Origin: Oscillospiraceae bacterium
Lineage (GTDB): Bacteria; Bacillota; Clostridia; Oscillospirales; Acutalibacteraceae
Length of the DNA: 64,000 bases
Assembly: GCA_015065885.1 (NCBI GenBank)
Contig: SVPJ01000001.1
Coordinates: 62,001-126,000 of the forward strand
Direction of reading: 5' to 3'
Part shown: in pieces, positions 49,481 to 59,108 of the stretch
Numbering within the stretch: the first letter of the stretch is position 1
How the letters are laid out: every line of letters starts with the position of its first letter
The notes under the pieces: generated by a model
The model's database searches: none
The model's input: only the letters and a program-made list of their open reading frames with translations
Told to the model about the DNA's origin: nothing
Position numbers and translations under genes: made by a program

Positions 49481-49663
49481 TCACAGACTGTCGCGGCTGT
49501 TGGGGTTGTTCACGATACCAAACCCCACCAGCACGGGACACAATACGTTCAAAAGTCCGTTTACCGAAGCGGAGATGTCCACCCCGCCGAATTCCTTCAC
49601 GCAGAACACCACCAGCGCCGCCATCGACACCCACAGTGCCCACGAACGTAATTTTTCCTTCAT
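49481..49663 (-). CDS. Phage holin
   Basis: 60 aa with hydrophobic segments directly upstream of endolysin; MKEKLRSWALWVSMAALVVFCVKEF. Confidence 0.75.
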   Translation of the reverse strand: MKEKLRSWALWVSMAALVVFCVKEFGGVDISASVNGLLNVLCPVLVGFGIVNNPNSRDSL

Positions 49664-49917
49664 GTCGAAACTCCTCCTTTATGATACTGTTCCAGGTCGC
49701 GAATGCGGTGGTTGATGACCTTGATCTCTTCCTCTTCCACCGCGTCCGCCTGTTCCAGTTTGTACACACGGTCGATTACTTGATTGTGTTTTTCGACCTG
49801 TTTCTCCAGTCGTTCAATGCGGTAATTGGTCAGCCGATTTGCCGCCAAAATACCGCCGAGCGTGCCGAGCAGCGTGCCCGCAAACGACAGCAAGGCTATC
49901 CCCATCGCCTCACTCAT
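49660..49917 (-). CDS. Membrane-anchored coiled-coil lysis-associated protein (XhlA/BhlA-like)
   Basis: N-terminal TM plus heptad-rich RIERLEKQVEKHNQVIDRVYKLE. Confidence 0.6.
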   Translation of the reverse strand: MSEAMGIALLSFAGTLLGTLGGILAANRLTNYRIERLEKQVEKHNQVIDRVYKLEQADAVEEEEIKVINHRIRDLEQYHKGGVST

Positions 49918-50294
49918 TCCGTCGCCTCCTCAACAAAGGCTATGTAGTGATAGGTCACGCCTTCTTGGTTGGTCAGCGGGTAGTGTACCGCCAAAAACAT
50001 ATTGTCACCGCGGCTCATCTCGGTGCCGCTGATCAGCGTTGCCACACAGACACCGTCGACCTCCACACCCTCCGCGGTCACGAGCAACAGCGACCCGTCG
50101 GTCTGCAGCAACACGGCGATCGCATGGGGCGAGCCCAAATCGACGTATTGCGACGTCGACGAAGCTACGGGAGGACACGTCCCCACATAACTACCGACGT
50201 GTATACCCGCACCCGCTTCGCCCTTGTCGCCTTTGATGGCGGTAATAGGAATGATATCACCGTTTTCATCTTTCACACGCAAAATCGCCATCAC
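49914..50294 (-). CDS. Small phage tail/fibre-associated protein
   Basis: MAILRVKDENGDIIPITAIKGDKGEAGAG, typical fibre N-terminus. Confidence 0.5.
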   Translation of the reverse strand: MMAILRVKDENGDIIPITAIKGDKGEAGAGIHVGSYVGTCPPVASSTSQYVDLGSPHAIAVLLQTDGSLLLVTAEGVEVDGVCVATLISGTEMSRGDNMFLAVHYPLTNQEGVTYHYIAFVEEATE

Positions 50295-50449
50295 GTACCC
50301 TCCTTTTCTGCCAACCGCGCCTCCAGTGCCGCCAGCCGTTCTTCCACCGTCGGCGTGGTGTTCTTGGGCCCCGTTTCTTCGTCGCCGTACAATTCGGCAA
50401 TCTCTTCTGCGGTCATTTCAATGTACTCACCATTAACACACTTCTTCAT
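50291..50449 (-). CDS. XkdX-like small phage protein
   Basis: MKKCVNGEYIEMTAEEIAELYGDEETGP...; 4-bp overlap with next gene. Confidence 0.55.
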   Translation of the reverse strand: MKKCVNGEYIEMTAEEIAELYGDEETGPKNTTPTVEERLAALEARLAEKEGT

Positions 50450-50451
50450 GG

Positions 50452-51906
50452 TTAGCGCCCCCAAATTTTGATAGTAGTACCCGCACCGAACGAGTACGAA
50501 GCGTTTGTTGTCCACAGTTGGATCTCTTCGATGTAGTCAAACTCCTTCGCGCTGGGATCCCCGCTGTTTCGGGAAACCGTCCCATAGTATTTGCTCGCGG
50601 CTGCCACGACATCGTAGGACACCGTCTTCTTTGGACTCAACCGCCCCTCAGCTCTATAGTACACGGTGTCGCCGGTCTTCAGCGTAGCACCGCTCTGCTT
50701 CTTGATGCTTGTCAAATCACACCGCGCGATGATACCGTTCGGACGCCCGATTTGAATATATACGGGATTGGAGGGAGGCGTTTCCGGGGCGACAAGTTTA
50801 ATCTCGGCCTCGAGAAACACCTCCGCATACTGTTCCTCGGGAACGAGCACATACAGCGCCATATCTTCCGGAAAGGTAGTGTTTTCAAACAGCACCCACT
50901 CTCGCTCCGCATCTTTGCCCGGCTCACCCTGCGGGCCGGGCGGGCCGACTTCACCCTCGGGTCCCGGCACGCCTTGTTCTCCACGCTCGCCGCGCGGCAG
51001 GCGCATGTTCAGCGCCACGCCTTTCTCCGTCTTCGTAAGATACGCCCGAGCCGTGCCGTCTTCACTTACGCTGACCGAGCCGATGGAGATCTCGGGTGCG
51101 GGCCCCGTCTTCCCCTGCGGACCTTCGGGACCGATCCCCCCTCGCTCACCGCGTGGCAATCCCAAATTTAAGATAGGCGCGTCCGCTGTACCGCTAATCG
51201 AAGCAACAGCGGGCTCTCCTTCAGCCAATGTTTCCACCGTTCCGATCTTAAGGCGCATCGAAGCACCCCCGTCGGGGTCTATTTGCACATTGTAGCCTTC
51301 GGGCATTTCCCCGCCGCCGACATACACACCCGACACCCCCTGTTTGCCCTCTGGGCCTTCGGGGCCGGGCACACCTTGTTTGCCCTGCGGACCTTCGGGG
51401 CCAGGCACACCTTGTTTGCCCTGCGGACCTTCGGGGCCAGGCACACCTTGTTTGCCCTGCGGACCTTTAAGCGAGGCCAGCCACTCTTCGGGCGTGCCGA
51501 TAAACCCGTTCCTCACCGCCACGCCGTAGGCGCTGAGATAGTGCGGCGGATCGCCGCACCGCTTTTGGTGTGTGCCGTAGTAATCCGCAAACCACCGCAC
51601 ATAATCGGTGTATGCGTTGTTATACACAGCCATGGCGTTGGCGTATTCGTCCCATTCGCCGTTGGCGGCGGCGATCTGTGCCCGCAGCCACAGCACGTAG
51701 ATATCGTCGTGCGGCGGACGCACGATCAGTTCGGTATCCCCGACCGTCTCCTCGGTATACACCACCGTCTCATCTAAGCAGCCGCCGAATACGTTCAACT
51801 GAATACGTCCCTCCAGCGCGTTGATCCATCCGATCAGCACCGCACGTTCATACGTATGGGGGTACTGCTCCCCCACCGCGGCAATCACACCGTTCAACGT
51901 TGCCAT
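50452..51906 (-). CDS. Phage tail fibre with collagen-like Gly-X-Y repeats
   Basis: [12 protein letters not shown] repeats plus a second Gly-X-Y block [22 protein letters not shown]. Confidence 0.75.
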   Translation of the reverse strand: MATLNGVIAAVGEQYPHTYERAVLIGWINALEGRIQLNVFGGCLDETVVYTEETVGDTELIVRPPHDDIYVLWLRAQIAAANGEWDEYANAMAVYNNAYTDYVRWFADYYGTHQKRCGDPPHYLSAYGVAVRNGFIGTPEEWLASLKGPQGKQGVPGPEGPQGKQGVPGPEGPQGKQGVPGPEGPEGKQGVSGVYVGGGEMPEGYNVQIDPDGGASMRLKIGTVETLAEGEPAVASISGTADAPILNLGLPRGERGGIGPEGPQGKTGPAPEISIGSVSVSEDGTARAYLTKTEKGVALNMRLPRGERGEQGVPGPEGEVGPPGPQGEPGKDAEREWVLFENTTFPEDMALYVLVPEEQYAEVFLEAEIKLVAPETPPSNPVYIQIGRPNGIIARCDLTSIKKQSGATLKTGDTVYYRAEGRLSPKKTVSYDVVAAASKYYGTVSRNSGDPSAKEFDYIEEIQLWTTNASYSFGAGTTIKIWGR

Positions 51907-51969
51907 ACTCTCACTCTCCTTTATAGGTCAAAAAGGGGACAAGCACACTGCCTGTCCCCTCTCCGCAAT

Positions 51970-52974
51970 TTACAGCAGCGTACTGCCTGCCGCCGCGCCG
52001 CCGAGAGCGGCAAAACGCCAATCCACAAAGCCCGCGTTAAAGCGCGCATAACCGCGCCACACATTGGCGTCGGTGTTGTCGTCAATCGTGGACTTTACTT
52101 CCAACTCCGTACGATCCTGCCAAACGGCACCGCCGTAGAGATTATTGTAGTTCGAATCCAACAAGATCCACGGCCGAGTGCCCGCCGTGATAAACTGATT
52201 CAAATAGTTCCACACGATGATGTTCCAGCGGCCGAACTGGTAGTTGAAGCCGTTGTTTGCCGTGGTGGGATCTTTATCCGCTCCGACCGCCGCGAACACC
52301 TCCCGCTTCAGCGAGTAAATGTTCGGGATCAGAATGGTGTCAGGTGCCACATCGAGAATGTCGTTGTTATCTCCGCGGAAATTCTGCATTTCACACTCAA
52401 GTGCACCAAGCGCATCCACCGAAAAGGCATCGGTGAAAATGTTCGACTGCTCGTCGCCCGATACCAACGGCTTGTGCTTCTGATGAAACAGTGTCTTGCC
52501 GTCCGCCGCCAGCGCCGATACGGTTGCTTTAGCGTATGTAGCGCTATGTTTGCCGCTGATTGCCGCACCAAACAGCGCCGCGCCGAATTTTTCGCGAGTA
52601 GCGTAGTACCCCGAAATAAACTCCTCCGGCTTCTTCTGGAAGTCCATCGCCTCCGAATCGTCTGCCATTTCACGCGAAATAGTCAAAGAGTTCTTCCACG
52701 TGATATTCTCAATTATGCGGGGATATCCCTCGCGCATACTGTCCACAGGATACGCGCCGTTTTCGCCCGTTGCTTCAAAGCCCTTCGTACCCGTGACACT
52801 GGTGTACCTATCAAGCGCACCCTTCGACTTTGTCATAAAGAACAGATTTTTGATGGCCGACTTCTGCTCATACGCCTTTCCTCTCTTCTCGATAAGCATA
52901 CGAACAGGCCCCTGACATTTGCCGAAAAAAGAATCATTGACACCGGAATTTTCAGTAATTACAATACCGCTCAT
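51970..52974 (-). CDS. Major capsid protein
   Basis: Size, position after scaffold and decoration genes; LFHQKHKPLV and WILLDSNYNNLYGGAVWQDRTELEVKS. Confidence 0.75.
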   Translation of the reverse strand: MSGIVITENSGVNDSFFGKCQGPVRMLIEKRGKAYEQKSAIKNLFFMTKSKGALDRYTSVTGTKGFEATGENGAYPVDSMREGYPRIIENITWKNSLTISREMADDSEAMDFQKKPEEFISGYYATREKFGAALFGAAISGKHSATYAKATVSALAADGKTLFHQKHKPLVSGDEQSNIFTDAFSVDALGALECEMQNFRGDNNDILDVAPDTILIPNIYSLKREVFAAVGADKDPTTANNGFNYQFGRWNIIVWNYLNQFITAGTRPWILLDSNYNNLYGGAVWQDRTELEVKSTIDDNTDANVWRGYARFNAGFVDWRFAALGGAAAGSTLL

Positions 52975-52990
52975 ATTTTCTCTCCTCTCT

Positions 52991-53389
52991 TTAGATCAAC
53001 ACGCCGCGCTGCAGATCGCCCACAGCGGTGCCGTCACTCTGCAACACGGTAAACGCGCCGCCTTCGGCGACCGCTTCCAAACTGCTCCCCGAAACGGTGC
53101 ATACTGCGCCGGGCGCAATACCCTCGACCGCCTTGGTCAGCGCAACTTCCAAGACGACATCTTCACCCGCTGCCACCACGGGCAGCAGGTCGCCTTCTTC
53201 GCAAACCTTCTCCGCCACCGATACAAAGTGGCGGCCGTCGTCGGTGCCGGCACCGAGTTCCGCTGACACGGGAGTCAGCAGGCCGTCGCTGAACACCAGC
53301 AGATCGCCGATGGCGTGATTGCCCGCCACTGCGGGCAGACATTCCGTGGGGGGCACGCGCCCGTCACGGGTATGATGAATACTGAACAT
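52991..53389 (-). CDS. Capsid decoration/stabilisation-like protein
   Basis: Small beta-rich, Gly/Val-rich protein immediately upstream of capsid gene. Confidence 0.5.
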   Translation of the reverse strand: MFSIHHTRDGRVPPTECLPAVAGNHAIGDLLVFSDGLLTPVSAELGAGTDDGRHFVSVAEKVCEEGDLLPVVAAGEDVVLEVALTKAVEGIAPGAVCTVSGSSLEAVAEGGAFTVLQSDGTAVGDLQRGVLI

Positions 53390-53401
53390 TGCTTTTCCTC
53401 C

Positions 53402-54295
53402 TTATTGCTTCTTGTACTCTCTGTAGTGGCGGCGGATCTCCTCGTCCGTCGCATCCGGATTCAACCTCTTATACAATGCCATTTCAGTAGCAGGGACGCT
53501 GACGCCCCCGTCGCCGCGAGAGACCGTGGACGTGAGGTGTTTCTTTCCGATGTGCCGTGCCGCTTCTTCCCGCCGTGCATCCTCCTGCCGCGCCGCTGCG
53601 AGCTTGTCTATGTTCGCAAAGCGAAACGCGTCGTAGAAGTTCATGTTGTGTTCGCGCACGGCACGGATGAAGGCTTCGCCGTTTTCGCCGTTCACAATGT
53701 CCTCCAGTGTGTTCACCGAAGGATCAAGCGTGCGGATCTTCTGCATCTCATCCTCCACCGTGCGGTCGAATGCGGCACGGTTGGCGGCTTCTTCGGCGGC
53801 GCGCGCCTTTTCGGCAGCAGCTGCCGCCGCCTTTACTTCCGGCATCTCGCTCACGATGGCACGGATATCTTCATCGGTGATGTTACCGCTTTCCATTCGC
53901 GCCTGGCGTTCGTTCCCTTCGTACTGCTGTTTGTACTCCTCCAGTTCCTCAAGAGACTGGAAAGCCTTTCCGGTGTACGGATTCGGAATACCGACCGCCT
54001 GCAAGGCGCGGTTGAACTTGTCGTTCGCCTCTTGTACGGCACGGTTAACAGCGTCCTCTTGCTCTGCACGTCGCCGTTCAGCAGCAAACCTCGCCCTCTC
54101 TTCGCGCGACTGTTCACGCGGCGCAGCGGGGACTTCTGCCGCGCTCTCCTCCGCAGGGTCGGTGATCTCCTGCTCTTTTGCACCTGTGCTGTCTTCGGCA
54201 GGGTCGGTGATCTCCTGCTCTTTTGCACCGTCTTCCGTCGGCATCTCCTCTTCGGGAGATAAACCGTACAGATCGTACAGCTCTTGTTCGTCCAT
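53402..54295 (-). CDS. Phage scaffold protein
   Basis: Glu/Ala-rich coiled-coil protein between portal and capsid; internal tandem GAKEQEITDPAE repeat. Confidence 0.65.
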   Translation of the reverse strand: MDEQELYDLYGLSPEEEMPTEDGAKEQEITDPAEDSTGAKEQEITDPAEESAAEVPAAPREQSREERARFAAERRRAEQEDAVNRAVQEANDKFNRALQAVGIPNPYTGKAFQSLEELEEYKQQYEGNERQARMESGNITDEDIRAIVSEMPEVKAAAAAAEKARAAEEAANRAAFDRTVEDEMQKIRTLDPSVNTLEDIVNGENGEAFIRAVREHNMNFYDAFRFANIDKLAAARQEDARREEAARHIGKKHLTSTVSRGDGGVSVPATEMALYKRLNPDATDEEIRRHYREYKKQ

Positions 54296-54347
54296 GATTG
54301 TCCTCTCCTTTTCTGGATTTTTCCGCGTTACCTGCGAATTTCGGCGA

Positions 54348-54494
54348 TCACTTCTTATCGCCCTTTGTGCCGGTGCGAAGATCCGTGCCCTTCTTCACCG
54401 TGCCGTGCTTGGTGCCGCCGTTTGCGTACGGCCCGCGCACCACCTGCGTGCCGGTGTTTTTGATCTCACCGACATACGGTCGCTTGCCCTTCAT
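54348..54494 (-). CDS. Small basic phage protein (48 aa), not in ORF track
   Basis: MKGKRPYVGEIKNTGTQVVRGPYANGGTKHGTVKKGTDLRTGTKGDKK with GGAGGTGACG RBS. Confidence 0.65.
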   Translation of the reverse strand: MKGKRPYVGEIKNTGTQVVRGPYANGGTKHGTVKKGTDLRTGTKGDKK

Positions 54495-54527
54495 CTCGTC
54501 ACCTCCCTTTCGTCATATTCGAAACCC

Positions 54528-56483
54528 TCAAAGAGGGATATTCGCATCCATTCCCGCATCACGCGCCGCATCGGCACGTGCCTGTGCTTCCACCTGCTGC
54601 ATGATTGCCTGCATGGTGGCGGGATCCTCCTCACCGTTCGGCGGAGCAGTCGGCACGCCCTGCGGCACACCGCCGTTCGGTGGCGGTGGCGGTGGCGGTG
54701 CACTTTGCAATTGCTCTTTCTTCGTCTGCAGGATCGAAAGGGTCTCACCCGCGCCGGGATAGTGCAGCAGTTCCATCTTCGTCCAGTAGAGAATGAGCGT
54801 ATCCAATTCCGTCGGATTACCGTAGCACCCCGACTGGAACTGGGCAGTGGTGTTGTTCCACATCGCCTCGCGGTTGTTCGCCAGCGGCGCCGCCGTATCG
54901 CACGAGAACAGGAAGCGGTCATTCCACCAAAACTCCCCGTTTTCGTCTCGCTCCAAAAAATCGAAGCGGTTAAACTCGTCGTATACCCGCTCGCCGCGTT
55001 CGTTTTGATACGCCACCGGGCGCGGCTCGTCCGCATACGCAAGTTTCATTTGGAAGATCAGACGGAACAGATCCGCAAACGCAGCATCCTTCATGATGCG
55101 CTTGGACTCCAACCGTCCCGCCGCCTGCGCTGCCGAGATCTCTTTTGCCTTCCCGCTCGCGGCAGTGGAATCTTGACGTCCCTGGAAGGAGTCGGTGATG
55201 CCGAGCATGTTTCGCGCTTCGTTGTACACCTGCGAGCGCATGGCCATTTCGTAGTTCAGATCGCCCTTGAACTCGTACACGCCGATGGCGTTACGATCTG
55301 ATACACTCACGCGCCACACGCCGTCCTCGCCGTCTACGGTCATATCGGCGCGCCCATCGGGCAGAGTCACACGGGTTCCCGCCTTCAAAATGCGGTCGAG
55401 TATCTTCTGATTCAACCGATTCAGCGTGTTCTGCTGCGTGGTGATCTTGTCCACGTCCGATTCGCCGAGGAAGCGGCCGAACACACTCACGTTCTTCTGC
55501 AACACCACGGGATATACGTCGGGCTTGTACACGGGGATCTTGGTAGGTACGGAACGCACCCTACCCTGCTCATCCACCACCCGTTCCGCTGCGGATATTT
55601 CCCCACCGCTGAAATGGCGGGCGGTGTAGATCTCCTCAAAATCTTCGGCACGGTCTTCCCAATTGCCGCCTCCGCAGAAAGAGCACACGTCGCTGTCTGC
55701 AGGTTTCAGCTCGCCGCAATCGGCACAACGGGTAAGGTGTCGCGCTTGGTAATCTTCCACGTCCTCCAGCACCGTATCGTTGCACCAACTGAAGCGTCCG
55801 ATCTTTCCGTCACTGTCGCGGTAGTACGCCACAATCTGCGTGACCATCTCGTCGGAAGGCGTCTCACCCTCGGCACTTTTCACCTCGGGCGACGACTCGC
55901 TCTCATCCTGCACGTTCACGCCATAGCGGCGCTCGATGTATTCTTTTGTTTGCGGTAACTTCAAAAACAGGTAATCCATGTCGTTGATGCTGCTGTATAC
56001 ACCTTCTTGCGGAATCACCATCTTCGGGTGCAGCGTGCGCACCGCCACTTCACCTGCAAAGCCGTGCGAACACACGGTAGAATCCCATTCTGCAAGCCAG
56101 AAGCCACCACCCTGTATCGGCACCATGCGTTCCATCAGATCGTTCATCGTCTCAAACGGCATGCGGTTGAGCTCGTTGCGTATCATATTCTCGATCAGTG
56201 CCGCCTTCAGCTCGTCTTCCTTATGCCGCGCCGTCACCTTCGGTTGCGGAATAGAAGAATTCACCTGCGCTTCCACGTTTTCCGCCACGATGTTCTGAAT
56301 GTGATACAGCGCACGCGACTTTTCGTGTTTGCAGATCGTATCGTTATCGGTCACGGGTTGGATGTCGTTATACGTGCCGCGGTACAGCGCCTCGCGCTCG
56401 TCCATCCTTCCCGTCTCGTCCGCATACGCTTGTTCGGCCTTGGCGAATCGTTCCTGCCAAAACCTCAACTTCTCTTTGCTCAC
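54528..56483 (-). CDS. Portal protein with zinc-ribbon-like insertion
   Basis: Position next to TerL; IVAENVEAQVNSSIPQPKVTARHKED; CADCGELKPADSDVCSFCGGG. Confidence 0.75.
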   Translation of the reverse strand: MSKEKLRFWQERFAKAEQAYADETGRMDEREALYRGTYNDIQPVTDNDTICKHEKSRALYHIQNIVAENVEAQVNSSIPQPKVTARHKEDELKAALIENMIRNELNRMPFETMNDLMERMVPIQGGGFWLAEWDSTVCSHGFAGEVAVRTLHPKMVIPQEGVYSSINDMDYLFLKLPQTKEYIERRYGVNVQDESESSPEVKSAEGETPSDEMVTQIVAYYRDSDGKIGRFSWCNDTVLEDVEDYQARHLTRCADCGELKPADSDVCSFCGGGNWEDRAEDFEEIYTARHFSGGEISAAERVVDEQGRVRSVPTKIPVYKPDVYPVVLQKNVSVFGRFLGESDVDKITTQQNTLNRLNQKILDRILKAGTRVTLPDGRADMTVDGEDGVWRVSVSDRNAIGVYEFKGDLNYEMAMRSQVYNEARNMLGITDSFQGRQDSTAASGKAKEISAAQAAGRLESKRIMKDAAFADLFRLIFQMKLAYADEPRPVAYQNERGERVYDEFNRFDFLERDENGEFWWNDRFLFSCDTAAPLANNREAMWNNTTAQFQSGCYGNPTELDTLILYWTKMELLHYPGAGETLSILQTKKEQLQSAPPPPPPPNGGVPQGVPTAPPNGEEDPATMQAIMQQVEAQARADAARDAGMDANIPL

Positions 56484-56503
56484 GTCGTTTCCTCCTTATG
56501 TTC

Positions 56504-58018
56504 TCATCGCGGCGTGCCCCATTTTTCAACCAGCACCCGCCGCAGGTCGGCATCCGCGCGGCGGTAGTCCTCCCACATGTCGGGGGTCCACCGCTCGCGT
56601 ATCACCGTATTGGGCGTGCTCACCTGCATCGTCTGCTGTGAGCGGATATACCACGCGATCGCCAGCGCCATGATCAAATCGTCATGCGCCCCCTGCTCTG
56701 CCTCGGCCCGCAGCTTGTCGTTGCGAATAAAGGTCAGCATCTCTTCAAGCGTCGCGCGGTCGTGCAAAGAGGAAAGTCCTTCCCGCATCGCGTCGATCAA
56801 CCCCGCAATGATCACGGGGCGGGTGACCGCCGTCGTCTTAAAGCCGAACGCCTTCTTGATGGCGCCGGTGAAATCGTCTTCCACCTCACGCACAAACTGT
56901 TTGCGATAGCCGAGCAGTTCCAGCATCTTCACGGGATAGGTCGAGAAGTTGGTCTCGATGCCGATGAGCGCCTCGTTGTAGTACATACCGAGGCAGAACA
57001 TCTGCTTTGCATACGTGCCCTCCTCGTATTGGTGGCGGAGCACCGCCACCTGCTCACCCGTGATGTTATCGAGCACCTGCGCTGTGAACCAGTCGCTTCC
57101 CTCGCCCGCCGTATCGCCGCCGATGACGTACGGCCGACCGGGCACGGGCTCTTTGTAAATGGTGACGGGCCCGCCAGCCTCTTCGTAAAACGCACGGTTT
57201 TCCAGCCGCGTGCCGCCCACGCTTTCCTCGTAGGTGAAAAAGCCTTGCTTCAGCGGCGGCTTTATCGCCGCTAAACGTTCGCTCACCGCACGGGCGTTGA
57301 ACACCGTCTTGCCCGTCACGCCCCATTGGCCGAGGCAGTAGACGGTGTAGTAGTATTCGTCCGTCTCGCGGTACGCTTCGAGCGTTAGGCGATCCTCTTC
57401 CGGCAGAAAACGGTTGTCGAGATAGGTGCTTTCGTGCACCGTGGCACGCGGATCCCGTCGGTCGAAAAACCGCTTCTTCAGCCAGTGTGTGGCGGAAATG
57501 GGGTTGAAGGTGAGAATCATCTGCTTGTAGTAGTTGAACTCACCGCGCATACGGATATCGAGCTGATTCAAGTCGGCTTCCGCCAGTTCGGTCGCCTCTT
57601 CGATCCATATCCCCGTCACGTTGTAGATGGATTTCAGCTTTTCGCGGTTGTCCAAGCCAGAAAAGAAGATCTGACTGCCGTTTTTGAATTTCAGATACAT
57701 GTCCGAGGATTCACCCCGCGGGATGTAGAGAATGTCGTCGCTGTAGAACTCCTCCGCCTGCGCTTTCAGCTGATCAAAGCAGGACTTGCGAATGGATTTG
57801 TCCACCAAGCGGCAAACCATAAAACGGTGGCCCGGCTCGCTCGTCACGCGGTCCAGCACCTTCCGTCCGGCAAAAATGGATTTTCCGCTGCCACCGCCGC
57901 CCTTCAGCACCAAATAGCGGTTTTTATCGAAAAACAGCGGGATGAAACAATCGTTGTTCGTCTCACGCAGGTGTTTGTACCACGCAAGCACGGCGGCCTT
58001 TCGGTCGTTCCTACTCAC
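56504..58018 (-). CDS. Terminase large subunit
   Basis: LKGGGGSGKSIFAGRKVLD Walker A; IWIEEATELAEADLNQL Walker B; nuclease domain. Confidence 0.93.
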   Translation of the reverse strand: MSRNDRKAAVLAWYKHLRETNNDCFIPLFFDKNRYLVLKGGGGSGKSIFAGRKVLDRVTSEPGHRFMVCRLVDKSIRKSCFDQLKAQAEEFYSDDILYIPRGESSDMYLKFKNGSQIFFSGLDNREKLKSIYNVTGIWIEEATELAEADLNQLDIRMRGEFNYYKQMILTFNPISATHWLKKRFFDRRDPRATVHESTYLDNRFLPEEDRLTLEAYRETDEYYYTVYCLGQWGVTGKTVFNARAVSERLAAIKPPLKQGFFTYEESVGGTRLENRAFYEEAGGPVTIYKEPVPGRPYVIGGDTAGEGSDWFTAQVLDNITGEQVAVLRHQYEEGTYAKQMFCLGMYYNEALIGIETNFSTYPVKMLELLGYRKQFVREVEDDFTGAIKKAFGFKTTAVTRPVIIAGLIDAMREGLSSLHDRATLEEMLTFIRNDKLRAEAEQGAHDDLIMALAIAWYIRSQQTMQVSTPNTVIRERWTPDMWEDYRRADADLRRVLVEKWGTPR

Positions 58019-58553
58019 CGCCGCCACCTTCTTCTGCCGAGCCGAACTCCATCGCAAGCTCACGCAGCAGCGCTTCTTTTTCTTCCAAGCTCATCTTGAC
58101 GGCGCCACCGACGCGATCGTGCACCTCCACCGTCACCCGCTCGGAGGCGTTGAAATTGTTCTGCAGATCAAACTGCACACCGCGCAAACCGCCGCCGCTG
58201 CGTGTAAGGTTTTCTTTTTCCAAATAGGCGCGCCTGCGCCCCTGCGCACACGTTGTCGCCTCAAGATATCGCTCGTCCTTCTGGTAGTTGCACCACGTTT
58301 GTTCGCTGATGCCGAGATACAAGATCAACCCCCCGATCGTTGGCGGGACGACGTACTCCACGTAGGTGATCGGCTCGCCGAGTTGGTTTTTGATCACCCG
58401 CTCGCGCATGATGGGGTGGCCGTACTCGTCCTTCTTCTTGGTCGGCACCTTTTCCTTGGCGGCGACAACACGGCTGATGGAATCAAAGTACCGTTCCACC
58501 GCTTCCAGCAACTGCTTCGGCGTGTAGGTCTTTTTTCTCCCCGTGTCGCTCAC
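58011..58553 (-). CDS. Terminase small subunit-like DNA-binding protein
   Basis: Position and YTPKQLLEAVERYFDSISR...ISEQTWCNYQKDERY. Confidence 0.7.
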   Translation of the reverse strand: MSDTGRKKTYTPKQLLEAVERYFDSISRVVAAKEKVPTKKKDEYGHPIMRERVIKNQLGEPITYVEYVVPPTIGGLILYLGISEQTWCNYQKDERYLEATTCAQGRRRAYLEKENLTRSGGGLRGVQFDLQNNFNASERVTVEVHDRVGGAVKMSLEEKEALLRELAMEFGSAEEGGGGE

Positions 58554-58622
58554 CTCCTAAACGTCTGTTCCCGTCCGCCCACCTCCCCGGCGTTTCCTAT
58601 GCCGGCAAATCCACATTAAAAA

Positions 58623-58655
58623 AGAGAACTGCGTGCCTCCCGCTCGCAGTTCTCT
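58623..58655 (-). terminator. Intrinsic terminator at start of late transcript
   Basis: Minus strand AGAGAACTGCG-N11-CGCAGTTCTCT-TTTTT. Confidence 0.85.
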
Positions 58656-58663
58656 ACAATGCC

Positions 58664-58698
58664 ATTATACTCACTTTCACACCGACATTCACCGACAT
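58664..58698 (-). promoter_or_regulatory. Candidate late promoter
   Basis: Minus strand ATGTCGGTgaATGTCGGTgtgaaagtgagTATAAT. Confidence 0.6.
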
Positions 58699-58700
58699 CT

Positions 58701-59108
58701 TTATTTGCACAGTCGTGCCACCGTGCGCGTGAAAATGCGCTCCATCTGCCGTTTGCTGTAGTGCATCCGTTCCGCCACCTCCGCTTGCGACAGCCCCTCG
58801 ATATAGTGCATGCGCATCGCCGCCCGCTCGCGGGAAGGCAGTGTGTCGATCGCCCGCTCGATCACAAGTAGATCAGAAAGCAAGCGTTGCCGCTTTTCTT
58901 CATACAGCGCCCGTGCCGCTTCCTTTTCGTCCGTCCACCCGCTCATCAACTCGTCGGCATGGCGAACAGGCCCGCGGGGCATGCCGTCACCGCGAGCCGT
59001 CACCGGTGCATACAGCCGCCCGTCCAACCGTTCCAACATACGGTCGATCGAGGCTACCTCCTGCACCATGTTTTGATAATCCTCCAGCATCTCCTTCGTC
59101 ACGCGCAC
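58701..59108 (-). CDS. Sigma-70-like phage late transcription regulator
   Basis: VIERAIDTLPSRERAAMRMHYIEGLSQAEVAERMHYSKRQMERIFTRTVARL. Confidence 0.75.
   Translation of the reverse strand: MRVTKEMLEDYQNMVQEVASIDRMLERLDGRLYAPVTARGDGMPRGPVRHADELMSGWTDEKEAARALYEEKRQRLLSDLLVIERAIDTLPSRERAAMRMHYIEGLSQAEVAERMHYSKRQMERIFTRTVARLCK

Noticed and set aside
51344-51480. 36-bp direct repeats that look CRISPR-like
   Set aside because: No spacers; repeats are contiguous and encode Gly-X-Y collagen-like sequence in frame
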